64,000 nt of DNA from Streptomyces sp. CBMA152 (GTDB lineage: Bacteria > Actinomycetota > Actinomycetes > Streptomycetales > Streptomycetaceae): the NCBI RefSeq assembly GCF_014596475.1, contig NZ_MECJ01000002.1, positions 124,001 to 188,000 of the forward strand, written 5' to 3'. The position numbers were made by a program, and so were the translations under genes. This document shows positions 1 through 7,712 of the stretch, piece after piece (position 1 is the first letter of the stretch; each line of letters starts with the position of its first letter). Below the pieces are notes generated by a model. That model searched no databases. It worked only from the letters and a program-made list of their open reading frames with translations, and was not told the origin of the DNA.

Positions 1-228
1 CCGTCGGCCGAACGCGTCCTGGCGATCCTGTTCGGCGGCCGTCTGCGCCTCGGCGACCGCCGGGCCGACGGCTGGCTGGAGATGGAGATCGACGGCCCGT
101 CGCCGCAGATCGTGGCCGCGCAGCTGGCCGGGCTCGGCGCGCGCGTGGAGATCCTGGAGCCGCTCGAGGCCCGCGAGCGGCTGGCGGAACTGGCCGTCGA
201 ACTCGGCGCGTTGTACGGACGGCCCTAG
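1..228 (+). CDS. WYL-domain transcriptional regulator, C-terminal fragment
   Basis: Only the last 75 codons are present; the start lies before the window. The reading frame is open from base 1 to a TAG stop. The fragment has the pattern of the C-terminal extension of WYL regulators (a beta-strand segment LEMEIDG, then an alpha/beta element ending in a run of charged residues and LGALYGRP). Such proteins pair an N-terminal winged helix with a ligand-sensing WYL domain and act as cytoplasmic transcription factors. With the helix-turn-helix part outside the window, the family call rests on the tail only. It converges on the AraC gene at 290, with a shared hairpin between them. Confidence 0.6.
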   Translation, partial: PSAERVLAILFGGRLRLGDRRADGWLEMEIDGPSPQIVAAQLAGLGARVEILEPLEARERLAELAVELGALYGRP

Positions 229-240
229 GGTGCGCAGAAC

Positions 241-280
241 GGCCGTCGGGCCCGGGGCACACACCCGGGGCCCGACGGCC
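241..280. terminator. Bidirectional hairpin terminator
   Basis: A perfect 12-bp inverted repeat (arms 241-252 and 269-280), with more pairing inside the loop across a one-base bulge, lies between two convergent genes. There is no long T run, as is common in Streptomyces. Confidence 0.75.
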
Positions 281-289
281 GTCCAAACG

Positions 290-1219
290 TCAGCGCGGGT
301 CCCGCTCCACCGGGATCCACAGTGCCGCGTCGGAGTGTCCTGCCTGCTCCTGCGAGAACCGCACCCGCAGGATCTCCGGCCCCGGCCTGCTCCGGTACGG
401 GTTGGAGGGGAACCACTCCGTGAACACGTCCCGCCACATGTGCTGGAGCGACTGCGGGAAGGGCCCGGAGTTCTCGAAGACGGCCCACGTGCCGGCCGGG
501 ACGGTGAGCGCGTCCAGGTCGTCGGGCGGGGTGAGCCCGGTCACCACGGCGTGGTAGTAGTCGAGTTCGGTGCCCTCCGCGCGGCTCGGGTCGAGGTCGT
601 CGCTCACCGACACGATCCCCTCGGGGTCCTGGTCGGACAGACTGCTGATCCGCTCCACGGTCTCCCGGTCGATCCCCGCGATGAACTCGGCGATCGCCGG
701 GTTCACCCCCTCGTGTATCAGGGGGACCCGGGCCTTCTTGCCGACCACCCGGAACTCGTCCTTCTCCACTACTCGGTATCGCATACTGCTGCTCCCTTCG
801 ACGATGAGACGGAAGGACATCCGGGGCTGGGAACTCAGGGCCGCACTGGTCCGCCGGGCCTCGCCCGGGCCGACACCGTGCACGGCCCGGAACGCCCGGG
901 CGAACGCCTCGCCCGAGCCGTAGCCGTAACGGACCGCCACCTCCAGCAACGTCCGCTCGTCGGCGAGCACTTCGGCACCCGCGACGGTCATCCGCCGACG
1001 CCTGATGTACTCCGACAGCGGTATCCCGGCGAGTGCGGAGAACATGCGCCGGAAGTGGTACTCCGACGTCGCCGCGATCCGCGCCAGCTCGGCCGCCTCG
1101 ATCGGCTGATCGAGACGGGCCTCGATGTGGTCCATGGCCTGGTTGAGCCGTTCCAGCACCCCGGCCTCCTTCCTTGTGATCACCACGTTAGGAAGGACCC
1201 AGTGTCCCCGACCCGACAT
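290..1219 (-). CDS. AraC-family regulator with GyrI-like effector domain
   Basis: This 309-residue cytoplasmic transcription factor has two parts. Residues about 20-120 carry the paired AraC helix-turn-helix motifs, including the signature stretch YGYGSGEAFARAFRAVHG. Residues about 150-305 match the GyrI-like small-molecule-binding fold (start YRVVEKDEFRVVGKKARV, end LWIPV). The order and length fit the Rob/SoxS-like group in which the second domain binds a drug or amphiphile and triggers activation. The GTG or ATG choice is clear because the ATG at 1219 precedes the first helix by about 18 residues. It faces away from the peptide gene at 1592 and could control either side of the intergenic space. 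Nothing ties it to the biosynthetic cluster beyond proximity. Confidence 0.85.
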   Translation of the reverse strand: MSGRGHWVLPNVVITRKEAGVLERLNQAMDHIEARLDQPIEAAELARIAATSEYHFRRMFSALAGIPLSEYIRRRRMTVAGAEVLADERTLLEVAVRYGYGSGEAFARAFRAVHGVGPGEARRTSAALSSQPRMSFRLIVEGSSSMRYRVVEKDEFRVVGKKARVPLIHEGVNPAIAEFIAGIDRETVERISSLSDQDPEGIVSVSDDLDPSRAEGTELDYYHAVVTGLTPPDDLDALTVPAGTWAVFENSGPFPQSLQHMWRDVFTEWFPSNPYRSRPGPEILRVRFSQEQAGHSDAALWIPVERDPR

Positions 1220-1591
1220 TCTGTGCCCGAAGCGGTCGGGTGGGTACGCGGGTACGCCGGTCCGGGTACGCCGGTCCGGGTACGGGAAAAGCGTTCCGAG
1301 AAAATAGTGCGGGGCACCTTAATGCCCGGCTGTCGAGATCCGCTCAATATCCGGCCGGTAATTGTGTGGAGACGTTTCCGGGCAGGCGTCTTCGGCTGTC
1401 GGCATCGACGGAATGCCTCCCGAACTGGGCTTTCGTTGGCGCACGTTCTCCCCGTGGACGTTTTTTCGCCAGACGTCGTGACGCTTGTTGATGCCCGCCA
1501 ACGAGGGGTCTATGTTTTGCGAGCGGCGGGAATCGGAACGCAAAAACCCTTCTCGCCGCGAGAGTCGAAACCAGGGAAGGAGGTGACAGAA
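1220..1591. other. Intergenic region upstream of the peptide gene
   Basis: This 372-bp stretch has no convincing gene. It contains a short tandem repeat (1243-1286) and a long-range perfect 9-bp inverted repeat, TCGTTGGCG at 1433-1441 and its complement at 1496-1504, 54 bases apart. It ends in an AAGGAGGTG ribosome binding site. Both flanking genes point outward, so it must hold their promoters; no convincing -35/-10 pair could be chosen. Confidence 0.6.
1243..1286. repeat. Short tandem repeat, 14-bp unit
   Basis: The unit GGTACGCCGGTCCG occurs twice head to tail (1251-1264, 1265-1278), flanked by partial copies on both sides. It sits 24 bp outside the AraC start codon and could be an operator array or simple slippage. 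Confidence 0.7.
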
Positions 1592-1654
1592 ATGAAGCTC
1601 GTCATCGAGATCGTCGAGGACAGCCGGGTGCTGGTGCACCACCCGGGCACCTGA
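1592..1654 (+). CDS. 20-residue peptide, possible RiPP precursor or leader peptide
   Basis: A 20-codon frame (begins MKLVIEIVED, ends SRVLVHHPGT) follows an almost perfect ribosome binding site, AAGGAGGTG, with about six bases to the ATG. It is the only small frame here with such a signal. It is followed after 50 bases by a strong intrinsic terminator and then by a SagB-type dehydrogenase gene. A short, well-translated gene, a terminator and then the modifying enzyme is the usual arrangement of ribosomal-peptide precursors, which are needed in excess. The peptide has a hydrophobic/acidic N-terminal half, which could serve as recognition sequence, and a polar tail with Ser, His-His and Thr. 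It has no Cys, so thiazole formation is excluded; Ser and Thr remain possible oxazoline donors. It could instead be an attenuation leader peptide. I know no family for it. Confidence 0.5.
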   Translation: MKLVIEIVEDSRVLVHHPGT

Positions 1655-1703
1655 CATCGGCCCCATCGGGGCTGAATGCGAAAGAACGCGAAGGAACGCG
1701 AAA

Positions 1704-1749
1704 GTCCGGCTGTGATGCGGGCAGTGCATCACAGCCGGACGTCGTTTTT
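1704..1749 (+). terminator. Intrinsic terminator or attenuator between peptide and SagB-like gene
   Basis: A perfect 15-bp stem (1704-1718 with 1726-1740) and a 7-base loop are followed by TTTTT at 1745-1749. This is one of the most canonical Rho-independent signals in the window. It would end most peptide transcripts and let a fraction read into the dehydrogenase gene. Confidence 0.85.
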
Positions 1750-1803
1750 CGGGGCAGCGCCCCGCTGTTGCCACGGTATCGCCTAGCACGCCCGGGGAGA
1801 GTG

Positions 1804-2901
1804 ATGAAGGTCCGTCGCTGTGAGCAGTTGGTCTGCCGCTGGCTCGTCGGCGGTCTGGAAGTGGCGATTCCCGGGCGGCGGCAGTGGATCCGGCTGACCG
1901 ACGATTTACGCAGGGTGCTGGACAGAGCCGGTGAGGGCATCGAAATCGACGACCTCGCGGCCGCGTTCGGCGCCGAGAACGAAGCGGACGTACGCGACGC
2001 CGTGGCCGCGCTCACCGGGCTCGGCGTGCTCGTCGACGTGGACCGGGCGCCGGGCACGCCGCCCCTGTGGGAGCGGTGGGGCGCCCTGGCGCAGCGCATG
2101 CATCTGGAGGCGCGCGACGCCGACTATCTCGTCGACTCGCCGCAACGGGTGGAGACGGTCGACGCCATCGTCGCCGAGGGAGGTGCGCCGGGCGCGTTCA
2201 AGGAGTACCCCGACCGGCCCTCGCTGCCGCTGCCCCGCAGACCGCTCCCGCTGAACGCGCCCGTCGAGGACGTCTTCGCCCTGCGGCGCACCCACCGGCA
2301 CTTCTCGGACGACCCGGTCACGCTCGACGAGCTCGCCACCCTGCTGTTCCACAGCTTCGCCCCCCACCGCTTCCTCGACGGCGGCGCGTTCGGGACCCAG
2401 CAGTGCCGGGTCAGCGCGTCGGCGGGGGCCCGGCACGAGGTCGAGGCGTACGTCGTCGCGTACAACGTCACCGGGGTGCCGCCCGGGCTTTACCACTACT
2501 CGGTGGCGCGCCACGCCTTGGAGCTGCTGGACGACGATGTCCCGCGCGAGCGAATCGCGTCGCTGACGTACCGTCAAGATGCCTCCTACGCCGGGGCGTT
2601 CACCGTGCTGACCACCGCCGTGGCCAATCGCCTCGCCTGGAAGTACCGGCATCCGCGCGCCTATCGGCTGTGGATGTACGACGCCGGGCACTATGCCCAG
2701 ACCTTCGCGCTCACCGCCACCGCGCTGGGGCTCGGCCCCTTCCAGACCGTGGCGTTCGTCGACAGCGAGGTGGAACGGCTCCTCGGCGTCGACCCCGACG
2801 AGGAGTTCGCGGTGTATCTGCTCACGGCGGGCGTCCCCGAGGCGTCCGGCGGGCTGCTCCCGGCCGGCTTCGCCCTCCCGGCGCCCGGGCAACGCCGATG
2901 A
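1804..2901 (+). CDS. SagB/ThcOx-type FMN-dependent dehydrogenase
   Basis: This 365-residue protein ends in a nitroreductase-fold domain of the SagB/ThcOx type, from about residue 155. It has the FMN-binding opening RRTHRHFSDD (161-170), a central Asn/Tyr-containing segment, and a late GLGPFQTVAF motif. Residues 1-80 are a separate winged-helix-like region that could recognise a peptide. Family members oxidise azolines to azoles in ribosomal peptides or desaturate other substrates. The usual azoline-forming YcaO partner is absent nearby, so its substrate is open. The ATG at 1804 is chosen over the TTG at 1768 because GGGGAG lies just upstream. Codon 35 is TTA (1906-1908), implying bldA dependence. 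The stop overlaps the next start (ATGA). Confidence 0.82.
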   Translation: MKVRRCEQLVCRWLVGGLEVAIPGRRQWIRLTDDLRRVLDRAGEGIEIDDLAAAFGAENEADVRDAVAALTGLGVLVDVDRAPGTPPLWERWGALAQRMHLEARDADYLVDSPQRVETVDAIVAEGGAPGAFKEYPDRPSLPLPRRPLPLNAPVEDVFALRRTHRHFSDDPVTLDELATLLFHSFAPHRFLDGGAFGTQQCRVSASAGARHEVEAYVVAYNVTGVPPGLYHYSVARHALELLDDDVPRERIASLTYRQDASYAGAFTVLTTAVANRLAWKYRHPRAYRLWMYDAGHYAQTFALTATALGLGPFQTVAFVDSEVERLLGVDPDEEFAVYLLTAGVPEASGGLLPAGFALPAPGQRR

Positions 2902-4160
2902 AGGAAGACACCACCGCGCCCCAGGACCGCACCGACGAGGCCGGTCCCCTCGACGCGTCTAGGGGCGGCAGGCTGCGCGACCATCCGCAGTTCCTGCGGA
3001 TGTGGCTGGGGCAGGCCGGCGGGGCCGTCGGCGACCAGGTGCTGCCCGTGGCGCTCAGCCTGTACGTCCTGCACCGGGGCGGCGGTGCCGGGGACGTCGG
3101 GCTCGTCCTGTCCGGCCGGGCCGTCTCGCTCGTCGTGTGTCTGCTCGCCGGGGGAGTCATCGCCGACCGGATGCGCCGCACCCGCGTGTTGATCGCCGCC
3201 GACGCCTTCCGCTCGGCGCTGCTCCTGCTCACCGCGCTGCTGCTGCCCGTACTGCCGCTCGGCCTGCTGCCGCTGGTCACCGCGCTCGTCGGGGCCGGTG
3301 AGGCGCTGTCGCGGCCCGCTTCGCGCTCGCTGCTGCCCAGGCTGCTGCCCGATGGGCTGCTGGAGCGCGGCAACGCGCTGGTGTCCGCCGCGCAGCGGGG
3401 TTCGGCCGTGCTCGGCGCGCTGGTCGGGGTGGCGGCGGTGAGTCTGATCGGTGTCCGGGCGGCGCTGTCGGTGACCAGCGTGATGTTCGCGCTCGCGGTG
3501 CTCGCCGTGCTGCGGGTCCCGGACACCAGGCCCTCGGCCGACTCCCGCGCGCCCGTGCTCGGCGAGGCCGCCGCCGGGATCCGCGCGATCCGTCGGCGCC
3601 CGTGGGTGATGGCGGTGATGGGCACGGTGTGTCTGCATCTGTTTGCGGGTTCGGCGACCGCACTCACGCTGCTGCCCGTGGTGGCGCGCCGCGACTTCGG
3701 CGGTGACGTCGCCTACGGGGTGGTGCTGGCCGCGATGAGTGTGGGCGGGCTGCCCGCGATCGCGCTGGCCGGACGGTGGCGGCCGACAGCGCGTGGCGCA
3801 GTGAGCATGGTGGCGCTGACGGGGTACGCCCTGGTGCCGCTCAGCCTGGCGGGGCCGTTCCCGCTGCCCGCCGTGGTGTGCTGCTTCGCGGTCGGCGGAT
3901 TCGTCATCGAGCTCTACTTCATCTACTGGGTCTCGGCACTGCAACGCGCCTTCCCCGACGAGCTGTTGGGGAAGGTCTTCGCCTTGGACCAGCTCAGTGC
4001 CTATGCCCTGCTGCCCCTCGGCTACGCGCTGGTCGGGCCGCTGGTCGCGGCCGTCGGCGCGCGCGCCACCCTCCTCGGCGGCGGGGCCGTCGTCGCGGCG
4101 TCGAGCCTGCTGTGCCTAGCGGTGCCCGGCGTCGCCCGCCTCGCGGACGTGCCCAAGTGA
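2898..4160 (+). CDS. MFS exporter, translationally coupled to the SagB-like gene
   Basis: A 420-residue major facilitator protein with about twelve hydrophobic segments and a soluble N-terminal tail of about 33 residues. The loop between helices 2 and 3 has the MFS signature (GVIADRMRRTRVLI), and the repeat after helix 5 contains RPASRSLLPRLLP, typical of the enterobactin-exporter/macrolide-efflux type (MFS_3). It starts inside the stop of the dehydrogenase gene (ATGA overlap), so the two are made together, probably to export or give self-resistance to the product of that enzyme. It converges on the minus-strand AHBA operon with only 47 bp between. Confidence 0.87.
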   Translation: MKEDTTAPQDRTDEAGPLDASRGGRLRDHPQFLRMWLGQAGGAVGDQVLPVALSLYVLHRGGGAGDVGLVLSGRAVSLVVCLLAGGVIADRMRRTRVLIAADAFRSALLLLTALLLPVLPLGLLPLVTALVGAGEALSRPASRSLLPRLLPDGLLERGNALVSAAQRGSAVLGALVGVAAVSLIGVRAALSVTSVMFALAVLAVLRVPDTRPSADSRAPVLGEAAAGIRAIRRRPWVMAVMGTVCLHLFAGSATALTLLPVVARRDFGGDVAYGVVLAAMSVGGLPAIALAGRWRPTARGAVSMVALTGYALVPLSLAGPFPLPAVVCCFAVGGFVIELYFIYWVSALQRAFPDELLGKVFALDQLSAYALLPLGYALVGPLVAAVGARATLLGGGAVVAASSLLCLAVPGVARLADVPK

Positions 4161-4207
4161 GACGGGCGGGCTGACGGATTGAGGCCGGTGGGCATCGCCC
4201 GTACCGC

Positions 4208-4639
4208 TCACACCGCCGCCGCCAGATACCGCAGCGACACCGGCGCCCGCCGGACGACGGTCCTCGTCCGGGCCGCCAGGATCTCGCGCAGCAACTCCTC
4301 GCGCTGGTGCACGGAGCCCGGCCGCCCGGTGAGCACCCGGCGCCACGAACTGCTCCGGATCGGCGAACGGCCGTCCGGAGTGCGGTACTCGGCATGGCAC
4401 TCCAGCAGGATCGTCCCCTTGGCGTCGGACGGCAGCCGGGACACCTCGATGCGTACCGATGTCTCGGGGAAGTCCGCGCGGACGGTGTCCAGGCGGCACG
4501 AGACATGGTGGGCGTCGGCAAGCCGAGGGTCCCCGATGATGAGGACGAAGCGGAGCGCGAGCCCCTCGGGCCGGGGCCTCGTGCGCCTGGGCTGCCCGCT
4601 GTCCGTACGGGAGGAGGTGACGTGGAGAGGGCGCGTCAT
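4208..4639 (-). CDS. Small protein of unknown function coupled to the CreE-like gene
   Basis: A 143-residue protein I do not recognise. After a basic, disordered start (residues 1-25) it alternates short strands (LRFVLIIGD, HHVSCRLDTV, SVRIEVSRL, GTILLECHAEY) and ends with a helix and the strand VSLRYLAA. There is no signal peptide or membrane segment. Its ATG overlaps the stop of the upstream flavoprotein gene (ATGA), which predicts equal amounts and a shared role. It is the last gene of a four-gene operon. It may be a partner or chaperone of the flavoprotein or act on the nitrogen donor; that is inference from position. It is far too short to be the missing nitrosuccinate lyase. Confidence 0.7.
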   Translation of the reverse strand: MTRPLHVTSSRTDSGQPRRTRPRPEGLALRFVLIIGDPRLADAHHVSCRLDTVRADFPETSVRIEVSRLPSDAKGTILLECHAEYRTPDGRSPIRSSSWRRVLTGRPGSVHQREELLREILAARTRTVVRRAPVSLRYLAAAV

Positions 4640-6588
4640 GCCGTCACCTCGCTGAGCCGGCCGGCCGACGAGTGCACCGGTGCGAGTGAGAGGACCGCTC
4701 GGGCCACCGCGTCGGCGTCCCCGAGCAGCATCGAGTCGACCCCGGGGCGGGCCCCGGTGGCCGTCACCCAGTGCACGGACTCCGTCGGGACGCCGAAGGC
4801 GAAACGCCGCTGGTGCGCGCGGCCTTGGGCGTCGACCACGTGGTACGGCCTGCGGGTGACCTCCAGGCCGCCGGTCTCGTACGTACGACCGCAGGCGGCC
4901 GGTATGCGGAAGGGGCGGCACTGTCCGGTGTCCAGCATGCGGCGCAGCAACGGGTCGGCCGTCTCGCGTAGATCGGGCGCGGGCAGCCGGGCCTCGATCA
5001 GTGCCGACGCCCGATAGCGCGCGCCCGGCACGGCGGGCGATTCCACGACGAAGGACGGGTCGTCCCGGTCGACGCGGACCTGGATGCCCGGCCCCACCAC
5101 CGTCAGGACCCCGGTCTCGATCAGCGCGGTCATCTCCTCGATACGGGAGACGGGCGGGCCGATCGACAAGAACGCGTTGAGCCGCGTGTACCAGCCGTCG
5201 AGTTCGTCCCGGTGCGAGTCGCCGTCCAGGCCCGCGTGGTCGACCACGAGCCTGATCTCGTTGCGCAGATCGCGCAGTACGTCGAGGGCGGCCTTGTGCG
5301 GGTCCGAGAGATTGCCGCCCCTGGCCCGCCGGACGTCGTCGCCCAGATACGCGAGCAGCCAGTCACGGAAGTCGTCCGGGCCGGTGAACGACCTCTTCCT
5401 GTATGGGAGTTCCGTGCGCTCCCAGTCCCATCGGTTGTCGTCCGCGACGCCGAAACGGCGTACGAGAGCGGCGCGGGCATCCTCGTCGGAGGCCGACGCG
5501 TACGCCTCGGCCAGCCGGGCGCCGTCCGCCGCGCGCCCCTGCTTGGTGAGCAGGCAGTGGTAGTAGACGGCTTCCACCTCGGCCGCGATCAGCGGCCACA
5601 ACGACGTGGAGAAGTAGGGTCGTTCCCCGTCGTCGCGGCACTGCCTCAGCTTCTCCACGGTCTGCGGGGTCAGCAGCCGTGGTGTGTGGCGGCCGTGGGC
5701 GCCCTTCTCGTTCTCGCCGCGCGCCTGGTAGGGAAGTCCACGTCGGGAACCGGCGAGGAGACGGGGTTCGCGTCCGGACGGCAGATAGCGCAGTCGGCCG
5801 GGCCGGTGCGGATCGGGCTCGAACCGGCCGCCGCGCCCGCCGGTGAACAGCGCCATGTGGTCGAAGAAGCTGAGGCCGAGGCCGCGCAGCACCACCGACT
5901 CGCCTGAGCCGATGGGGGAGAGGTCCAGGTCGGCGGGGTTGGCCGGGGCCAGATACGTAAGGCCCAACGCCCTGGCCCTGCGCGCCAGGTCGGTGGTCGC
6001 CCGGGAGGGCACATGGCCGAGGGTGAGCACCACGGCGTCGAGCCCCGTCAGCACGGTGCCGTTGCTGAGCCGCAGGGTCTGCGCGCCGCTGTGGTCGTCG
6101 AGGGCGACCGCCGTCGAGCGGTGCACGACGACGGTGACATGCCTGGGTGCGCTGGTCACGATCGTACGGAAGCAGTCTTCGAGGTAGCGGCCGTAGAAGG
6201 CCCGCGTCGGGTAGTCGTCGCCACCCAGCCGATGTGCCTCGGCCAGGGTGGCGTCGGCGTAGCCGCCGAGGAGTTCCTGGAGTCTGCTCAGATCCCTCAG
6301 ACCCCGCGCCCAGTCGTGGAGGCTCGGGCCGGTCTCGACCGGCCCGGCCATCTCCACTGAGGCGTCGGTGTAGACGGTGGCCTGGGACGCGACGGTGTTC
6401 ATCAGCAGCTCGCGCGGCTGGTCGGTGCGCCATACGCGTCCGGCGCCGGGCCGTTCCGGGTCGACGAGATGGATCGTGACCGCCGTGTGGGAGGCGGCCG
6501 CGCGCTCGTTGGCGCAGAGTCGTTCCAGCACCGACAGGCCGCGCGGTCCGGCACCGACGACGCAGACGGTGAGCTCTGTGCTGCTCAC
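4636..6588 (-). CDS. FAD/NAD(P)-binding N-oxidising flavoprotein, CreE/FzmM-like
   Basis: A 650-residue soluble protein with an N-terminal dinucleotide-binding motif GAGPRG (residues 12-17) and the layout of the FAD_NAD_binding_9 family: an FAD half with an inserted region, a second nucleotide-binding part around ALVLTLGHVPS-like sequence, and a long C-terminal extension. That group includes CreE and FzmM, which oxidise L-aspartate to nitrosuccinate as the first step to nitrous acid for N-N bond formation. The AHBA genes upstream and a ligase/methyltransferase set elsewhere in the cluster support that role here. GTG at 6588 is chosen because GGGGAGG lies just before it; an ATG at 6609 overlaps the previous stop and is the alternative. 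The family match is from memory of motifs and length; aspartate specificity cannot be read from the sequence. Confidence 0.72.
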   Translation of the reverse strand: MSSTELTVCVVGAGPRGLSVLERLCANERAAASHTAVTIHLVDPERPGAGRVWRTDQPRELLMNTVASQATVYTDASVEMAGPVETGPSLHDWARGLRDLSRLQELLGGYADATLAEAHRLGGDDYPTRAFYGRYLEDCFRTIVTSAPRHVTVVVHRSTAVALDDHSGAQTLRLSNGTVLTGLDAVVLTLGHVPSRATTDLARRARALGLTYLAPANPADLDLSPIGSGESVVLRGLGLSFFDHMALFTGGRGGRFEPDPHRPGRLRYLPSGREPRLLAGSRRGLPYQARGENEKGAHGRHTPRLLTPQTVEKLRQCRDDGERPYFSTSLWPLIAAEVEAVYYHCLLTKQGRAADGARLAEAYASASDEDARAALVRRFGVADDNRWDWERTELPYRKRSFTGPDDFRDWLLAYLGDDVRRARGGNLSDPHKAALDVLRDLRNEIRLVVDHAGLDGDSHRDELDGWYTRLNAFLSIGPPVSRIEEMTALIETGVLTVVGPGIQVRVDRDDPSFVVESPAVPGARYRASALIEARLPAPDLRETADPLLRRMLDTGQCRPFRIPAACGRTYETGGLEVTRRPYHVVDAQGRAHQRRFAFGVPTESVHWVTATGARPGVDSMLLGDADAVARAVLSLAPVHSSAGRLSEVTA

Positions 6589-6608
6589 GGAGCCTCCCCG
6601 GGCGGGCA

Positions 6609-7712
6609 TCACTGTTCGAGGCAGAACTCGGCGATCGGGTAGCCGACATGGCGGTCCTCGCTCGGCAGGAACCCGAGCACCTTGTCGCCGGGCTTGAGCT
6701 CGGTGCTGTTGAGCACGGTGCCGCCGGGGCCGAGCACCCGTACGTGCCAGTCGTCCTGGAGGATCAGGTTGGCGGTGCGGCCGTCGGGTCCCACCGCGTC
6801 CACGGACAGCAGCGGACGCGACTCGATCTTCACGCGGCCCACGGTGACCAGCCGGGTCTTGCCGTGGATGTCCACGGCGGTGACCTTGCTGCCCGCCTTG
6901 AGCTCGCTGAGGTAGCTGGTGCGCGCGTCCTTGGCGAGGGTGTACGAGTGGATGGCGCCCGCGTTGACCCGGAACGGCCGGGTGGGCATGTACGGCAGTG
7001 GATGGGTCTCGCTGACGCACAGGATCATGCCCTTGGAGTGCGAACCGACCAGGATGCCCTCGTCCTTGCGGAAGTACGTGGCGGTGTCCACGCACGCCCG
7101 CTCGCCCATGCCGACATGGGCGGTGGCGGTGATCTCCAGCTCGACCAGTTCCAGGTCGGGCACGCCCGCCTCGGCCGCCTGCTTGAGCGCCGAGGCGTCA
7201 CCGACCCGTACGGGAGCCATCAGGACACCGTCCGAGCCGAGTTCGAGGACACCGAAGATGATCTCGGCCTCCTCGACGTCCTGGGCGACGGTGATGAGAC
7301 TGCCCTTGGCACTGGCGGCCGCGGCGATCACGATCTCCAGGGGGATCTTCGTGGGGTCGCGGAAGAGCAGCACGCTCCACTGGTCGGTGCGGCCGGAGCG
7401 GCAGGCGTCCTCCAGGGTCTCGGCGTCCACGATCTCCACGAACCGGCCGAACTCGATGTCCGGGTGCAGCGCGGCGAGTTCGGCGGGGTCGCCGTGTTTC
7501 GCCGGGTCGACGACGACCACGTCGGCGGCGCCGAAGTCCTCGGGCAGCGGTTGGCCTTGCGGGAAGAGGATCTTCTTCACGGTCGCCGGCAGATTCTCCA
7601 GGTCCGCGGTGTTCGCGGCGAGGATGCCGTCCACGCGCGCGTGGATCGCCTCCTCGATCACCGCCTGCCTGGCGGAGCCGACCGTGCGGATGTCGATCCA
7701 GCTGAGCTTCAC
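6609..7712 (-). CDS. griH: 3-Dehydroquinate synthase II-like enzyme; 3,4-AHBA synthase (GriH type)
   Basis: This 367-residue protein matches the archaeal-type dehydroquinate synthase (AroB-prime) along its whole length: an N-terminal WIDIRTVG segment, a central ITATAHVGMGERACVDT block and an SHSKGMILCVSETHPLPYMPTRPFRVNAGAIH-like block (about residues 240-280). Bacterial members beside a matching aldolase, such as GriH of grixazone synthesis, convert the C7 aldol product into 3-amino-4-hydroxybenzoate. The aldolase gene directly upstream overlaps it by four bases (GTGA), as in other AHBA clusters. Primary shikimate metabolism is a less likely role because bacteria use a different dehydroquinate synthase. 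GTG at 7712 is the start. Confidence 0.9.
   Translation of the reverse strand: MKLSWIDIRTVGSARQAVIEEAIHARVDGILAANTADLENLPATVKKILFPQGQPLPEDFGAADVVVVDPAKHGDPAELAALHPDIEFGRFVEIVDAETLEDACRSGRTDQWSVLLFRDPTKIPLEIVIAAAASAKGSLITVAQDVEEAEIIFGVLELGSDGVLMAPVRVGDASALKQAAEAGVPDLELVELEITATAHVGMGERACVDTATYFRKDEGILVGSHSKGMILCVSETHPLPYMPTRPFRVNAGAIHSYTLAKDARTSYLSELKAGSKVTAVDIHGKTRLVTVGRVKIESRPLLSVDAVGPDGRTANLILQDDWHVRVLGPGGTVLNSTELKPGDKVLGFLPSEDRHVGYPIAEFCLEQ

Noticed and set aside
1243..1286. CRISPR-like repeats
   Set aside because: Units are directly adjacent with no spacers and there are only two full copies; no cas gene is in the window.
1768..1803. TTG start for the SagB-like gene
   Set aside because: It has no ribosome site; it directly follows the terminator hairpin, whereas ATG 1804 has GGGGAG upstream.
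1592..4160. Classical thiazole/oxazole-modified microcin cluster
   Set aside because: No YcaO cyclodehydratase or E1-like protein is present and the peptide has no Cys.
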